Assembly (NCBI RefSeq): GCF_024171695.1
Contig: NZ_JAMTCF010000015.1
Location: 1-64,000 of the forward strand
Reading direction: 5' to 3'
DNA: 64,000 nt
Origin: Actinosynnema pretiosum
GTDB lineage: Bacteria; Actinomycetota; Actinomycetes; Mycobacteriales; Pseudonocardiaceae
The translations under genes and the position numbers were made by a program. Each line of letters opens with the position of its first letter. Positions within the stretch are counted from its first letter, which is position 1. Below, in pieces: positions 46,401 to 54,482 of this stretch. Under the pieces are notes generated by a model. The model did no database searches. It was not told the DNA's origin and saw only the letters and a program-made list of their open reading frames with translations.

Positions 46401-49400
46401 GGGACCGCCGTCGGCGCGCACCGGCGCGGGCAGGCCCAGCCCGGACAGCTCCTCGGTGTCGGCTGCCTCCGCCACGACCGCGGCCAGCAGCAGCAGCCAC
46501 CGCTCGCGCAGCGCGTCCACGTCCTCCCCGGTCAGCACGTCCACGGCGTAGCGGAACCCGCAGTCCAGCTCGCCGCCCCGGTCCGAGGCCACGAGCGTCA
46601 GGTCGCACTTCGCGGTGTCGTTGTCCACGCCCACCGGCAGCACCGACGCCCACGCGTCGGCGTCCGGCCGGGTCCGGTGCACCTCGAACATCACCTGGTG
46701 GATCGGCTGGTGCGCCAGGTCGCGCTCCGGGGCCAGGTGCTCGACCAGCTTCTCGAACGGCACGTCCTGGTGCTCGAAGGCGGCCAGCGACGTCCGCCGC
46801 GCCTCGGCCAGCGCGTCGGCGAACGTGGCCGCCCGCGACAGGTCCACGCGCAGCGGCACGGTGTTGACGAAGAACCCCTGCAGCGGCTCCAGCTCCGGCC
46901 TGCCGCGCCCGGCGACCGGCGTGCCGACGACCACGTCCGGCGTGCCCGCGCTCCTGCCCACGACCACCGCGAACGCCGCCAGCAGCACCATGAACCGGGT
47001 CGCGCCGCGCCGCGCGGCCAGCGCGTCCACCGCCGCCACCAGGTCGGCCCCGACGCGGAAGCGCAGCACCCGACCCCGGTGGGTGGCCGCGGCGGGCCGC
47101 ACGCGCGTGGAGGGCAGCTCCAGGACCGGCGGCGCGCCGTCCAGCGCGGCCCGCCAGAACTCCAGCTCCGCCGCCAGGTGCTCGCCCGCCACCCGCTCGC
47201 GCTGCCACGCCGCGTAGTCCGCGTAGCCGATGCCCGGCTCCGGCAGCGCGTGCCCGTGGTGCAGCGCGGTCAGCTCGTCGACGAGCAGGTCCAGCGACCA
47301 CGCGTCGGTGGCGATGTGGTGCACCGTCAGCACCAGCACCGGATCACGGGGGAACCCGATCAGCGCGGCGCGCAGCACCGGCCCCGCCGCCAGGTCGAAC
47401 GGCCGCCGCGCCTCCGCGCCCGCGCACCGCCGGACGACCTCGTCCCGGTCGTCGCCGCCCGGTTCCAGCACGGGCAGCGGGACTCCCCCGGCGGGCAGCA
47501 CGCGCGGCACGGGCGCGCCCGACCGGTCGTCGAGCACGGTCCGCAGCACGTCGTGGCGGCGCACGACCTCGGTCAGCGCCGCGCGCAGCCGCCCGGCGTC
47601 GACCTCACCGCGCAGCCGCAGCACCAGCTGCACGTTGTAGGCCGAGCCGCCTGGCGTCAGCCGGTCGAGGAACCAGATGCGCTGCTGCCCGTAGGACGCC
47701 ACGGGCTCGCCGGAGGCGGGCCGCACCGGCGGCAGCGAGCGCACCCCGCGCCCGCCGTCCACCAGCCGGGCGAGGTCGGCCAGCACCGGGGCCTCGTAGG
47801 CGGCCTGCACGCCGAGGCGCACCCCGGTCGCGCCCTCGATCCGCGCGACGACCTTGATCAGCAGCAGCGAGTGCCCGCCCAGCGCGAAGAAGTCGTCGTC
47901 CCGGCTCACCGAGGAGCGGCCCAGCACCTCCCGCCACACCCGCGCGACCAGTCGCTCGGCGGCGGTCACCGGCTCGGCCGACGGCCCGGCGCGCTCCGCG
48001 CTCGGGGCGGGCAGCGCGCCGCGGTCGAGCTTGCCGCTGCTCGTGGTGGGAAAGGACTCCAGCGCCGCGTAGTGGCTCGGCAGCCACCCGGCGGGCAGGT
48101 GCGCGGCCAGGTGCTCGCGCAGCTCCGCCGCCGTCGGGACGTCCGGGCCCGCCGGGACGAAGTAGGCGGCGAGCGCGGTGCCGCCCGCGTGGTCGGGCAC
48201 CGGCGTCACGGCGGCCTGCCGCACCCCGGCGTGCGCCGCCAGCGCCGCCTCCACCTCGCCGGTCTCGACGCGCTGCCCGTTCACCTTGACCTGGTGGTCC
48301 TCGCGCCCCAGGTACTCCAGGACGCCGTCGGGCCGCCAGCGCACCACGTCACCGGTCGCGTAGAGCCGCCCGCCGGGGGAGCGCGGGTCGGGCACGAACC
48401 GCTCCGCGGTGAGACCGGGGCGGCCCAGGTAGCCGGACCCGACCGCCCGGCCGCCGTGGAACAGCTCGCCGGGAACCCCGAACGGCGCGGGGCGCAGGTC
48501 GGGCCGCAGCACGTGCGCGGTCGTGTTCCACACCGGACGTCCGATGTGGACGGACGTGCCGACGTCGTCGGGCGTCATGCGCGCCCACGTGCTGTGGATC
48601 GCCGTCTCGGTCGGCCCGTACAGGTTCAGCAGCTCGCCGTCGAACGAGCCGAGCACGCGGTCGCGCAGCTCGCGCGGCAGCGCCTCGCCGCTGCACAGCA
48701 GCGCGCGGACGCCCGCGAGCGCGCGCGGGCCGACGTGGTCGAGGAACGCCCGCAGCATCGACGGCACGAAGTGCACGAGCGTCACCCCGGCGCGGTCGAT
48801 CAGCTCGGCGATCGCGTCCGGGTCGCGCTGCGCGCCCGGCCTGGCCAGCACCATCCCGGCCCCGGTCAGCAGCGGCAGGAACAGCTCCCACAGCGACACG
48901 TCGAAGCTGAACGGCGTCTTCTGCAGCACCACGTCCGCCTCGGTCGGCCGCAGCACGTCGGCCATCCACAGCATGTGGTTCACCACCGCCCGGTGGTGCA
49001 CCAGCACGCCCTTGGGCCGCCCGGTGGACCCGGAGGTGTGCAGCAGGTAGGCGGGGTGCCCGGTCGTCACGCCGGTCCCCGGTGGCGTGCCGGGCAGCGC
49101 GGCGAGCGCGTCGGCGTCGCGGTCGAGCAGCACGGCCGACGGCGCGGTGGCGAGCGCGTCCGCGAGCGGACCGCCCGCCAGCCCGGCGTCGGTCACCAGC
49201 GCCACCGGCCGGGCGTCGGCGATCGCGTGCCGCAGCCGCGCCACCGGGTGGTCCGGGTCCAGCGGCGTGTACGCGGCCCCCGCCTTGAGCACGCCGAGCA
49301 GCGCGGGCACCAGGTGGGCGGAGCGCCGCAGGCACACCGCGACCACCGAACCGGGGCCCGCGCCCAGCTCCCGCAGCCGCCGGGCGAGCCGGTTGGCGCG

Positions 49401-50906
49401 CTCGTCGACCTCGCGGAAGGTCCACGCGACGTCGTCGTCCCGCACCGCGACGGCGTCCGGGGTCCGCGCGGCCTGCGCGGCGGTCAGCTCGTGCAGGCAC
49501 AGCGCGGCCTCGGGCAGCTCCACCTCGGCGCCGTTGACCTCGTCGACCAGCCGCCGCTCCTCCGGCGTCCACAGCGGGACCAGCCACGGGTCCAGGTCGG
49601 GATCGGCCGCCACGGCGTCCAGCAGCGCGACCAGGTGCGCGACCACCCGCTCCGCGGTCGCGCGGGTGAACAGGTCCCGCGCGTAGCGCAGCACCCCGGT
49701 GACCGGCCCGCCGCCGTCGGTGAACGTCATCGCCACGTCGAACCGCGCGCCGCCGTTGCTGACCGGCACCGGCTCCCACGACAGGCCGTCGCCGGTGGTG
49801 AACGACCTCGGCGCGCCGTCGAGCTGCACCCAGGCGCGCACCGGGTTCTGCCCGTCCGCGCCGGTCAGCGCCTCCAGCGGCACGTCCTGGTGCTCGTACG
49901 CCGTCAGCACCACCTCGCGGCAGCGCGCCACCAGCGCGCGGAACGAGCCCGCGCGCGCCACGTCCACGCGCAGCGGCACGGTGTTGACGAAGAACCCGAT
50001 CGCGCCCTCAGTGCCGGGGTGCGTCCGCCCCGCGGCGGGGGTGCCGACCACGACGTCCCCGCGCCCGGCGTACTGGCCCAGCAGCGCCTGGAAACCCGCC
50101 TGCAGCACCGGGAACAGCGTCCCGCCGTGCTCGGCGGCCAGCGCGCGGAGCCCGGCCGAGGTCTCCTCGGACAGCGCCAGCGGCACGTCACCGCCGCGCT
50201 GCGTCGCCACGACCGGGCGCGGCAGGTCCAGCGGCAGTTCGAGGGGGTCGGTCGCGCCGTCCAGCGCCGCCCGCCAGTGCGCCGCGTCCCGCTCGCCCCG
50301 GCCGCCCGCGAGGCGTTCCGCCTGCCAGGCGGCGAAGTCCGGGAACTGGGCCGAGGGCGGGGCGGGCGCCTCCCCGGCGTACAGGGCGGACAGCTCGCGC
50401 ACCAGCACGTCGAGCGACCAGCCGTCGAACACGACGTGGTGCACCACCACGCACAGCAGGTGCTCGTCGGGGCCCAGGCGCGCCAGGCCGACCCGCACCA
50501 GCGGGCCCTCGGCGAGGTCGAACCGCGCGGTGACGACGCCCGCGAGCCAGTCCCGCCACCGCGCCGGGTCCACGGCCACCGGGTCGACGACCACCACGAC
50601 CTCGTCGTGGACGACGAGTCGGGGCGCGCCGTCCACCTCGGTGAACGTCGAGCGCAGCGCCTCGTGGCGGGCGAGCACCCCGGCGACGGCCGCGCGCAGC
50701 GCCGCGAGGTCCAGCGCGCCGCGCAGCCGGAACGCCAGCGGCACGTTGTAGGCCGCGCCGGGGGACAGGCGGTCGAGGAACCACAGGCGCTGCTGGCCCG
50801 TGGACGGGATCGCGCGCTCGGCGTCGGGGCGGCGCTCGATGCCCGAGGACGCGCGCAGGGCGCGCAGCAGCGACCCGCGCCCCGCGCGGGAGACGGACGT
50901 CGTCAT
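43422..50906 (-). CDS. Non-ribosomal peptide synthetase 2 (C-A-PCP-C-A-PCP-C)
   Basis: 2494 residues from ATG 50906. Domains: C about 30-450 (HHVVFDG near 155), A about 475-985 (HTSGSTGRPKG near 620), PCP near 1008 (FFALGGHSLL), C about 1085-1510 (HHIATDA near 1200, with Ala for the usual last Gly), A about 1530-2000 (YTSGSTGTPKG near 1643), PCP near 2033, and a final C about 2100-2490 (HHLVADG near 2208). The first A pocket reads D-V-W-H-L-S-L-I-H, one residue from the serine code DVWHLSLID. The second reads D-A-R-A-R-S-L-M-T, unassigned. The C-terminal C domain lacks its own A and probably pairs with the first A of NRPS-3. It starts 7 bp after the NRPS-1 stop. Confidence 0.94.
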   Translation of the reverse strand: MTTSVSRAGRGSLLRALRASSGIERRPDAERAIPSTGQQRLWFLDRLSPGAAYNVPLAFRLRGALDLAALRAAVAGVLARHEALRSTFTEVDGAPRLVVHDEVVVVVDPVAVDPARWRDWLAGVVTARFDLAEGPLVRVGLARLGPDEHLLCVVVHHVVFDGWSLDVLVRELSALYAGEAPAPPSAQFPDFAAWQAERLAGGRGERDAAHWRAALDGATDPLELPLDLPRPVVATQRGGDVPLALSEETSAGLRALAAEHGGTLFPVLQAGFQALLGQYAGRGDVVVGTPAAGRTHPGTEGAIGFFVNTVPLRVDVARAGSFRALVARCREVVLTAYEHQDVPLEALTGADGQNPVRAWVQLDGAPRSFTTGDGLSWEPVPVSNGGARFDVAMTFTDGGGPVTGVLRYARDLFTRATAERVVAHLVALLDAVAADPDLDPWLVPLWTPEERRLVDEVNGAEVELPEAALCLHELTAAQAARTPDAVAVRDDDVAWTFREVDERANRLARRLRELGAGPGSVVAVCLRRSAHLVPALLGVLKAGAAYTPLDPDHPVARLRHAIADARPVALVTDAGLAGGPLADALATAPSAVLLDRDADALAALPGTPPGTGVTTGHPAYLLHTSGSTGRPKGVLVHHRAVVNHMLWMADVLRPTEADVVLQKTPFSFDVSLWELFLPLLTGAGMVLARPGAQRDPDAIAELIDRAGVTLVHFVPSMLRAFLDHVGPRALAGVRALLCSGEALPRELRDRVLGSFDGELLNLYGPTETAIHSTWARMTPDDVGTSVHIGRPVWNTTAHVLRPDLRPAPFGVPGELFHGGRAVGSGYLGRPGLTAERFVPDPRSPGGRLYATGDVVRWRPDGVLEYLGREDHQVKVNGQRVETGEVEAALAAHAGVRQAAVTPVPDHAGGTALAAYFVPAGPDVPTAAELREHLAAHLPAGWLPSHYAALESFPTTSSGKLDRGALPAPSAERAGPSAEPVTAAERLVARVWREVLGRSSVSRDDDFFALGGHSLLLIKVVARIEGATGVRLGVQAAYEAPVLADLARLVDGGRGVRSLPPVRPASGEPVASYGQQRIWFLDRLTPGGSAYNVQLVLRLRGEVDAGRLRAALTEVVRRHDVLRTVLDDRSGAPVPRVLPAGGVPLPVLEPGGDDRDEVVRRCAGAEARRPFDLAAGPVLRAALIGFPRDPVLVLTVHHIATDAWSLDLLVDELTALHHGHALPEPGIGYADYAAWQRERVAGEHLAAELEFWRAALDGAPPVLELPSTRVRPAAATHRGRVLRFRVGADLVAAVDALAARRGATRFMVLLAAFAVVVGRSAGTPDVVVGTPVAGRGRPELEPLQGFFVNTVPLRVDLSRAATFADALAEARRTSLAAFEHQDVPFEKLVEHLAPERDLAHQPIHQVMFEVHRTRPDADAWASVLPVGVDNDTAKCDLTLVASDRGGELDCGFRYAVDVLTGEDVDALRERWLLLLAAVVAEAADTEELSGLGLPAPVRADGGPSVGLDALTLFRDRARTRPDAEALVCGDERVAYRDLERRVTALGDRLRRAGAGPERLVAVHLPRGTDLVVALLAAWDAGAGFVALDPELSPARKAAVLADARPDLVVTAEPLDTTAIPVPPTGARPDAAPREPAHPDHRAYVVYTSGSTGTPKGIAGTRRGVANYLADLATRLGPEDTALAVTTVSFDAVLRDLLLPLALGARVVVAPGGGADLDGVVDALVAERVTALPAIVPSLLRAVTARAAERGVTAPDLRSVRVSGEVLNPADVAGVVAIAPNARVVNLYGPSETTMTTTWHAVDAPDAASRVPVGRPIGGAAVEVLDAAMRPVGVGVPGRVHIGGAGLARGYHGKPGLTAARFVPHPRRPGERLYDTGDRGRFLPDGTLQYLGRADDDLKVNGVRVDPAEVEAALAAHPAVAEAAVRAHDPDGRGPRLVACVVAAAGHALPAWPRLRADLAERLPTTHVPVGYVELDRLPRTATGKLDRRALPVPEVGPEHGAGPRNEVEELITRIWADVLGLDSVGVAQDFFALGGHSLLAARATARMGEVLGVAVPLRALFEHSTAADLAAWVDDLGEGAVPDPVAGDADRSALSAAQRRLWRLERGAGRYALYNVPVVRRLRGALDTAALAAALSGVVRRHEALRTVFPERAGGPVARVLEPRAVVLDVVDDVPEYTSRPFDLARGPLLRAGLHRLGPDDHVLCVVVHHLVADGWSVGVLLREVTTLYQGLPLPEPVLQYAHFVRWQDGLGPAEEDLAHWRAALADVEPLIEVAADYPALTGERRPPRGRVTLVLPDDAAAGVRARCARLRATPFMVLMAAFQVALGERFGRAGFAVAAPSANRDRAGLDGMIGFLADMVLLRAELHDRPGLDEVVARVRRQALDAHAHRRVPFEALLDALAPDQADSHAPVAQALFNMQDFPHDRVPVPGLEVERTGANEVWARYPLTLFAHDRPDGVLLDLVHDRELVDGRLAGELLDAMSRLLAEDWGGTR

Positions 50907-50913
50907 CGGCGCG

Positions 50914-52857
50914 TCACCGGCCGACCGGGTGGGTGGCGCCCCGCTCGTCGTCCTGCCCGTCGCCCGCCAGGATCCCGCTCGCGGCGGCCTCCAGCGCGGC
51001 GACGTCCAGCCCGGCCTCGGCCAGCCAGCCTCGGAACGCGGCCACCGTCGGCGCCTCGAACACCGCGCGCACCGGCACCTCGACGTCGAACAGCGCGTTG
51101 ACGGCCAGCACCATCCGCGTCGCGAGCAGGGACTGCCCGCCCAGCGCGAAGAAGTCGTCCTCGACGCCCACCTCGTCGCGGGTCAGCACCTCGGCCCACA
51201 GGCCCGCCAGCAGCTCCTCCAACGGCCCCTCCGGCGCCCGCGACACCGCGCCCTCGCGCGGCACGGCCCGCAGCAGCGCGCCCCGGTCGACCTTCCCGTT
51301 GTCGGTGAGCGGCCACGACGTCACCACCACGACCGCGCTCGGCACCATGTACGGCGGCAGCGACGCCGCCGCGTGCGCGCGCACCGCCGCCCCGTCGAGC
51401 CCGGCGTCCTCCGCCAGCACGAACGACACCAGCCGCCCCGACCCGGCCGCGTCGCGCTCGGCGACCGTCACCGCGTCCTGCACGCCGGGGTGCCCGCGCA
51501 GCGCGGCCTCCACCTCGCCCAGCTCGATCCGGAAGCCCTGCACCTTGACCTGGAAGTCGTCGCGCCCGAGGAACTGGATCTCCCCGTCGGGCAGGTAGCG
51601 GCCGAGGTCGCCGGTGCGGTAGACCCGCTCGCCCGTCGCGGGCAGGGTGACGAACCGCGCGGCGGTGCGCTCGGGGTCGCGCCAGTAGCCCAGCGCGACA
51701 CCGGCGCCGCCGATGTGCAGCTCGCCGGGCACGCCGACCGGGCACGGCGCCATCGCCTTGTCGAGCACGTGGAAGGTCTGGTTCGCCATCGGCCTGCCGT
51801 ACGGGATGCTCGGCCACGCCGGGTCGACCTCGTCCACCGGGCGCAGGATCGACCAGATCGAGCCCTCCGTCGCGCCGCCGAGGCTGATCACGCGGGCGCG
51901 CGGGTTGGCCTCGGCGACGTCGGCGGGCAGGCCGACCCTGATCCAGTCCCCGCTGAGCAGGACCAGCCGCAGCGGGTCGAGCTGGCCGGGCTTCGCCGCG
52001 GCGACGGCCAGCTCCATCAGCGCGGGCACCGAGTTCCACACCGTGACGCCCGCCTCGGCGACGAGACCGGCCCAGTGCACCGGGTCGGGTCGGGCGGACG
52101 GCTTCGGCACCACGATCGCCGCGCCGGTGGCGAGCGTGCCGAACACGTCGTAGATCGCCAGGTCGAAGCTCAGCGCGGACAGCGCGAGCACCCGGTCGTC
52201 GGGGCCGACGTCGAAGCGCGAGTTGATGTCCAGAATGGTGTTCACCGCGCCCCGGTGGCTGATCATCACGCCCTTGGGCAGGCCGGTCGACCCGGAGGTG
52301 TAGATCACGTACGCGAGGTCGTCCGGTCCCCTGTGGACGGTCGGCGGCTCCTGCGGCGTCGCCGGGGCCTCGGCGTCGACCGCCTGCACGGGAAGGCCCT
52401 CCGGCCACGGGAGGCGGTCGACGAGCGCGGGCTGGGTGAGCACCGCGCGGCTCAGCGAGTGCTCCAGCAGGTGGTGCAGCCGCTCGGCCGGGTTGGCGGG
52501 GTCGACCGGCACGAACACCGCGCCTGCCATCAGCGCGCCCAGCGCCGCGACGACCTGCTCCCAGCCCTTCTCCATGACGATCGCGACCACGTCGCCGGTG
52601 GCCACGCCCGCGTCCCGCAGCCGGTGCGCCGCAGCGCTCGCGCGGTCGGCGAGCTCGGCGTACGAGAGCGCTCCCTCGGGATGCGCCACGGCCGTTCGCC
52701 CGGCGTGCGTCCGGGCCGCGTCGAGGAACAGCTCGTGCAGCAGGGCGTCCGCCCGCGCGAACCGCACCGCCGTGCTGTTGGACCGTCGCGCGAGGTCGAC
52801 GTCGGCCTTCGTGCTCAAGGAGAAGCTGGCTAACCGCCGCCGTGCGGTGTCGGGCAC
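50914..52857 (-). CDS. Non-ribosomal peptide synthetase 1, initiation module (A-PCP), cysteine-type
   Basis: 647 residues from GTG 52857 (the frame stays open to 52929, but GTG 52857 sits behind a G-rich ribosome-like site). A domain about 45-530 with YTSGSTGLPKG near 185, SFDLAIYDVFG and LLSGDWIRVGLP, a style typical of cysteine-activating domains. PCP near residue 569 (FFALGGQSLL). The pocket code reads D-L-Y-N-L-S-L-I-W, the canonical Cys code. No condensation or starter domain precedes it, so it should load a free amino acid as the first residue. It is the first gene of the leftward NRPS operon. Confidence 0.93.
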   Translation of the reverse strand: MPDTARRRLASFSLSTKADVDLARRSNSTAVRFARADALLHELFLDAARTHAGRTAVAHPEGALSYAELADRASAAAHRLRDAGVATGDVVAIVMEKGWEQVVAALGALMAGAVFVPVDPANPAERLHHLLEHSLSRAVLTQPALVDRLPWPEGLPVQAVDAEAPATPQEPPTVHRGPDDLAYVIYTSGSTGLPKGVMISHRGAVNTILDINSRFDVGPDDRVLALSALSFDLAIYDVFGTLATGAAIVVPKPSARPDPVHWAGLVAEAGVTVWNSVPALMELAVAAAKPGQLDPLRLVLLSGDWIRVGLPADVAEANPRARVISLGGATEGSIWSILRPVDEVDPAWPSIPYGRPMANQTFHVLDKAMAPCPVGVPGELHIGGAGVALGYWRDPERTAARFVTLPATGERVYRTGDLGRYLPDGEIQFLGRDDFQVKVQGFRIELGEVEAALRGHPGVQDAVTVAERDAAGSGRLVSFVLAEDAGLDGAAVRAHAAASLPPYMVPSAVVVVTSWPLTDNGKVDRGALLRAVPREGAVSRAPEGPLEELLAGLWAEVLTRDEVGVEDDFFALGGQSLLATRMVLAVNALFDVEVPVRAVFEAPTVAAFRGWLAEAGLDVAALEAAASGILAGDGQDDERGATHPVGR

Positions 52858-52929
52858 GATGAACCCCCAAGTCCGGTGCCGGGACCGACCGCCGGGCGTT
52901 TCCGGGCGCGCGTCAGCGCACCGGGGCAC

Positions 52930-53589
52930 TGGGCCCGGAGCGGTCTTCTCCCGTGTTTGCGATGTGCGTGCGAAATGAGGTGCGAGGTGCGAGCGCTGAA
53001 TGAGTGCACGGCTCTGGAGCGGATTGGCGACCGAAATCGGCCGCGTCCGCAGGAGGTTGTGCCGGAGCTTATTCCCCTTCGCCGTTCATCTCACCCAGTG
53101 GGCAGAGTGTTGCAATCGGGCAAACTGGGTGACAATAGGCTGTTTGGGGTGCCCCCGGTGAGGGGTTGCCGGGCTCCAGGGGGTGCTGAATCGATTCCGG
53201 CAGACCGGGTTCCGCTGTCGCCCCAGTTCAACTACCTCGGACACCGAATGTTTTTTGCTCACTGAGCGTGGCCGGTGCCGACCGCATGGGGGTCATCGCG
53301 GTAGTGGGGCCACGTGTGTCAAGTACGGGAACGCGAGAATTCAGTATTCCTCGACCGGATCCTCGGCGCGCAATTCTGGTGTTGTTCGGAATCCGTTCAA
53401 GCGGGGGTGGCCTGGGCTTTTGCGCCGAGGTGAAAATGTGTGACCGGCACCGGCCGCCGCGGATAGGATCGCGCGCTCCCGCGTGTGGTCGGCCGCGCCG
53501 GGACCCCGATCCCCGCCCGGTCGACCCGCCCATCCCCTGTGGACACCCGGCCCACCCCGACCGGCCCGCCGCCGAGTGCGCGCGGTCTC
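52930..53589. other. Intergenic region upstream of the NRPS operon
   Basis: About 660 bp with lower GC than the rest of the window and no convincing gene on either strand. The leftward NRPS promoter must lie here or just downstream. No iron box or obvious -10/-35 pair was recognised. Short A/T-rich patches occur near 53060-53145 and 53245-53350. Its composition and the neighbouring transposase remnant suggest decayed mobile DNA. Confidence 0.5.
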
Positions 53590-53815
53590 ACCCGTTGAGG
53601 GTTGTCCCCGGCCTGGCACTGGGTGATCGGGACGCGCGTCGGCAGACCGCGTCCGCAGACCGCGAGGCGGATCTTGGTGGTCGGTCCGCCCCTGGAACCG
53701 GACGACACCGGAGTCGACGTCGTCGACCCACCCCGGTCCACCGGCGGAGCCGTCCTTGACGACCACCCGATCGAGGACGTGCCGCCAGGCGCCGTCCACA
53801 GTCCGGCTGACCAGG
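53590..53815 (-). pseudogene. IS5-type transposase fragment, frameshifted (right edge of NRPS block)
   Basis: On the minus strand one frame reads DGAWRHVLDRVVV, then WVDDVDSGVVRF. A second frame, entered just after, reads GGPTTKIRLAVCGRGLP, then QCQAGDNPQ. Both match consecutive conserved blocks of IS5-family transposases (TWDRVL..., VDSTVVR..., GGLTTKIHLA-DGRGRPL..., PGQ-GD). A shift and a small deletion separate them, removing the HQHAAGA-RKG block. No inverted repeats were found. The remnant lies between the NRPS promoter region and the 3' end of asm23. Confidence 0.75.
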
Positions 53816-53835
53816 GCGCTCAGCCGGTCAGTCGG

Positions 53836-54270
53836 TCAGCCTGCCACCCGCTCCAGCAGCGCTCGCGCCGCAAGGCGGTAGCCCAGAGCGCCCACGCCCG
53901 CGATCAAACCCGTCGCCAGCGGCGCGATCACCGACTGGTGGCGGAACGGCTCGCGGGCCCACACGTTCGACAGGTGGACCTCCACCCACGGGGCCGGGTA
54001 GTTCGCCAGGGCGTCCCGGAGGCACCAGCCCGCGATCATCAGGGCGCCGGGGTTCACGATCGCGCCCACCGTGTCGTAGCTGTCCTGGATGGTCCCGATC
54101 ATCTCGGCCTCGCCGTCGTGCTGCCGCGCCACGACCTTCCACCCCCGGTCCGCGACCTCGTCGGCCACCGCGTCCTCGATGTCGGCGAGCGTCGCGGTTC
54201 CGTACACCTCGGGTTCGCGGCGGCCCAGGATTCCCAGGTTCGGGCCGTTCAGCAGGAGCAGGTCTGGCAC
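53836..54270 (-). CDS. asm23: Aminodehydroquinate dehydratase (type II dehydroquinase family)
   Basis: 144 residues from GTG 54270 with GAGGTG just upstream, the normal length of type II dehydroquinases. Motifs: LLLNGPNLGILGRREPEVYG with the catalytic Arg/Tyr loop, QHDGEAEMIGTIQDS, NPGALMIAGW and VEVHLSNVWAREPFRHQS with the catalytic His. RifJ-type members convert 5-deoxy-5-amino-dehydroquinate to aminodehydroshikimate in AHBA synthesis. It is divergent from asm24. Confidence 0.93.
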   Translation of the reverse strand: MPDLLLLNGPNLGILGRREPEVYGTATLADIEDAVADEVADRGWKVVARQHDGEAEMIGTIQDSYDTVGAIVNPGALMIAGWCLRDALANYPAPWVEVHLSNVWAREPFRHQSVIAPLATGLIAGVGALGYRLAARALLERVAG

Positions 54271-54482
54271 CGGGGCACCTCGCAGAGCGCGGAGACGTGA
54301 AGCGGACTGGTGCGATTGTGCTGACGGGGCCCGCCCCGTGGTGGGAGTGGCGGGCAACCGGCTTGATCCAGGGGGGACCTAGGGGGTTGTCAGGGGGTTG
54401 GGGGGCTCTCCCGACCGCCGTTAGCTTCGGCCGCGTACCGGACCCGAGAAACGACCCCAGAGCAGAGACGAGGGCGACCGCC

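Noticed and set aside
43512..51101. A 2529-codon plus-strand open frame opposite NRPS-2
   Set aside because: Its composition is His/Arg/Gln/Val-rich without motifs, and the opposite strand has complete NRPS domains with intact catalytic motifs. It is a GC shadow.
50914..52929. NRPS-1 as a siderophore starter with heterocyclisation (yersiniabactin-like)
   Set aside because: The A domain is Cys-type, but no Cy domain, salicylate ligase or iron box is visible, so a thiazoline siderophore is not supported.
53003..53265. Small plus-strand open frames in the region upstream of the NRPS operon
   Set aside because: No ribosome sites, mixed codon usage and no recognisable motif. The region reads as non-coding or decayed DNA.
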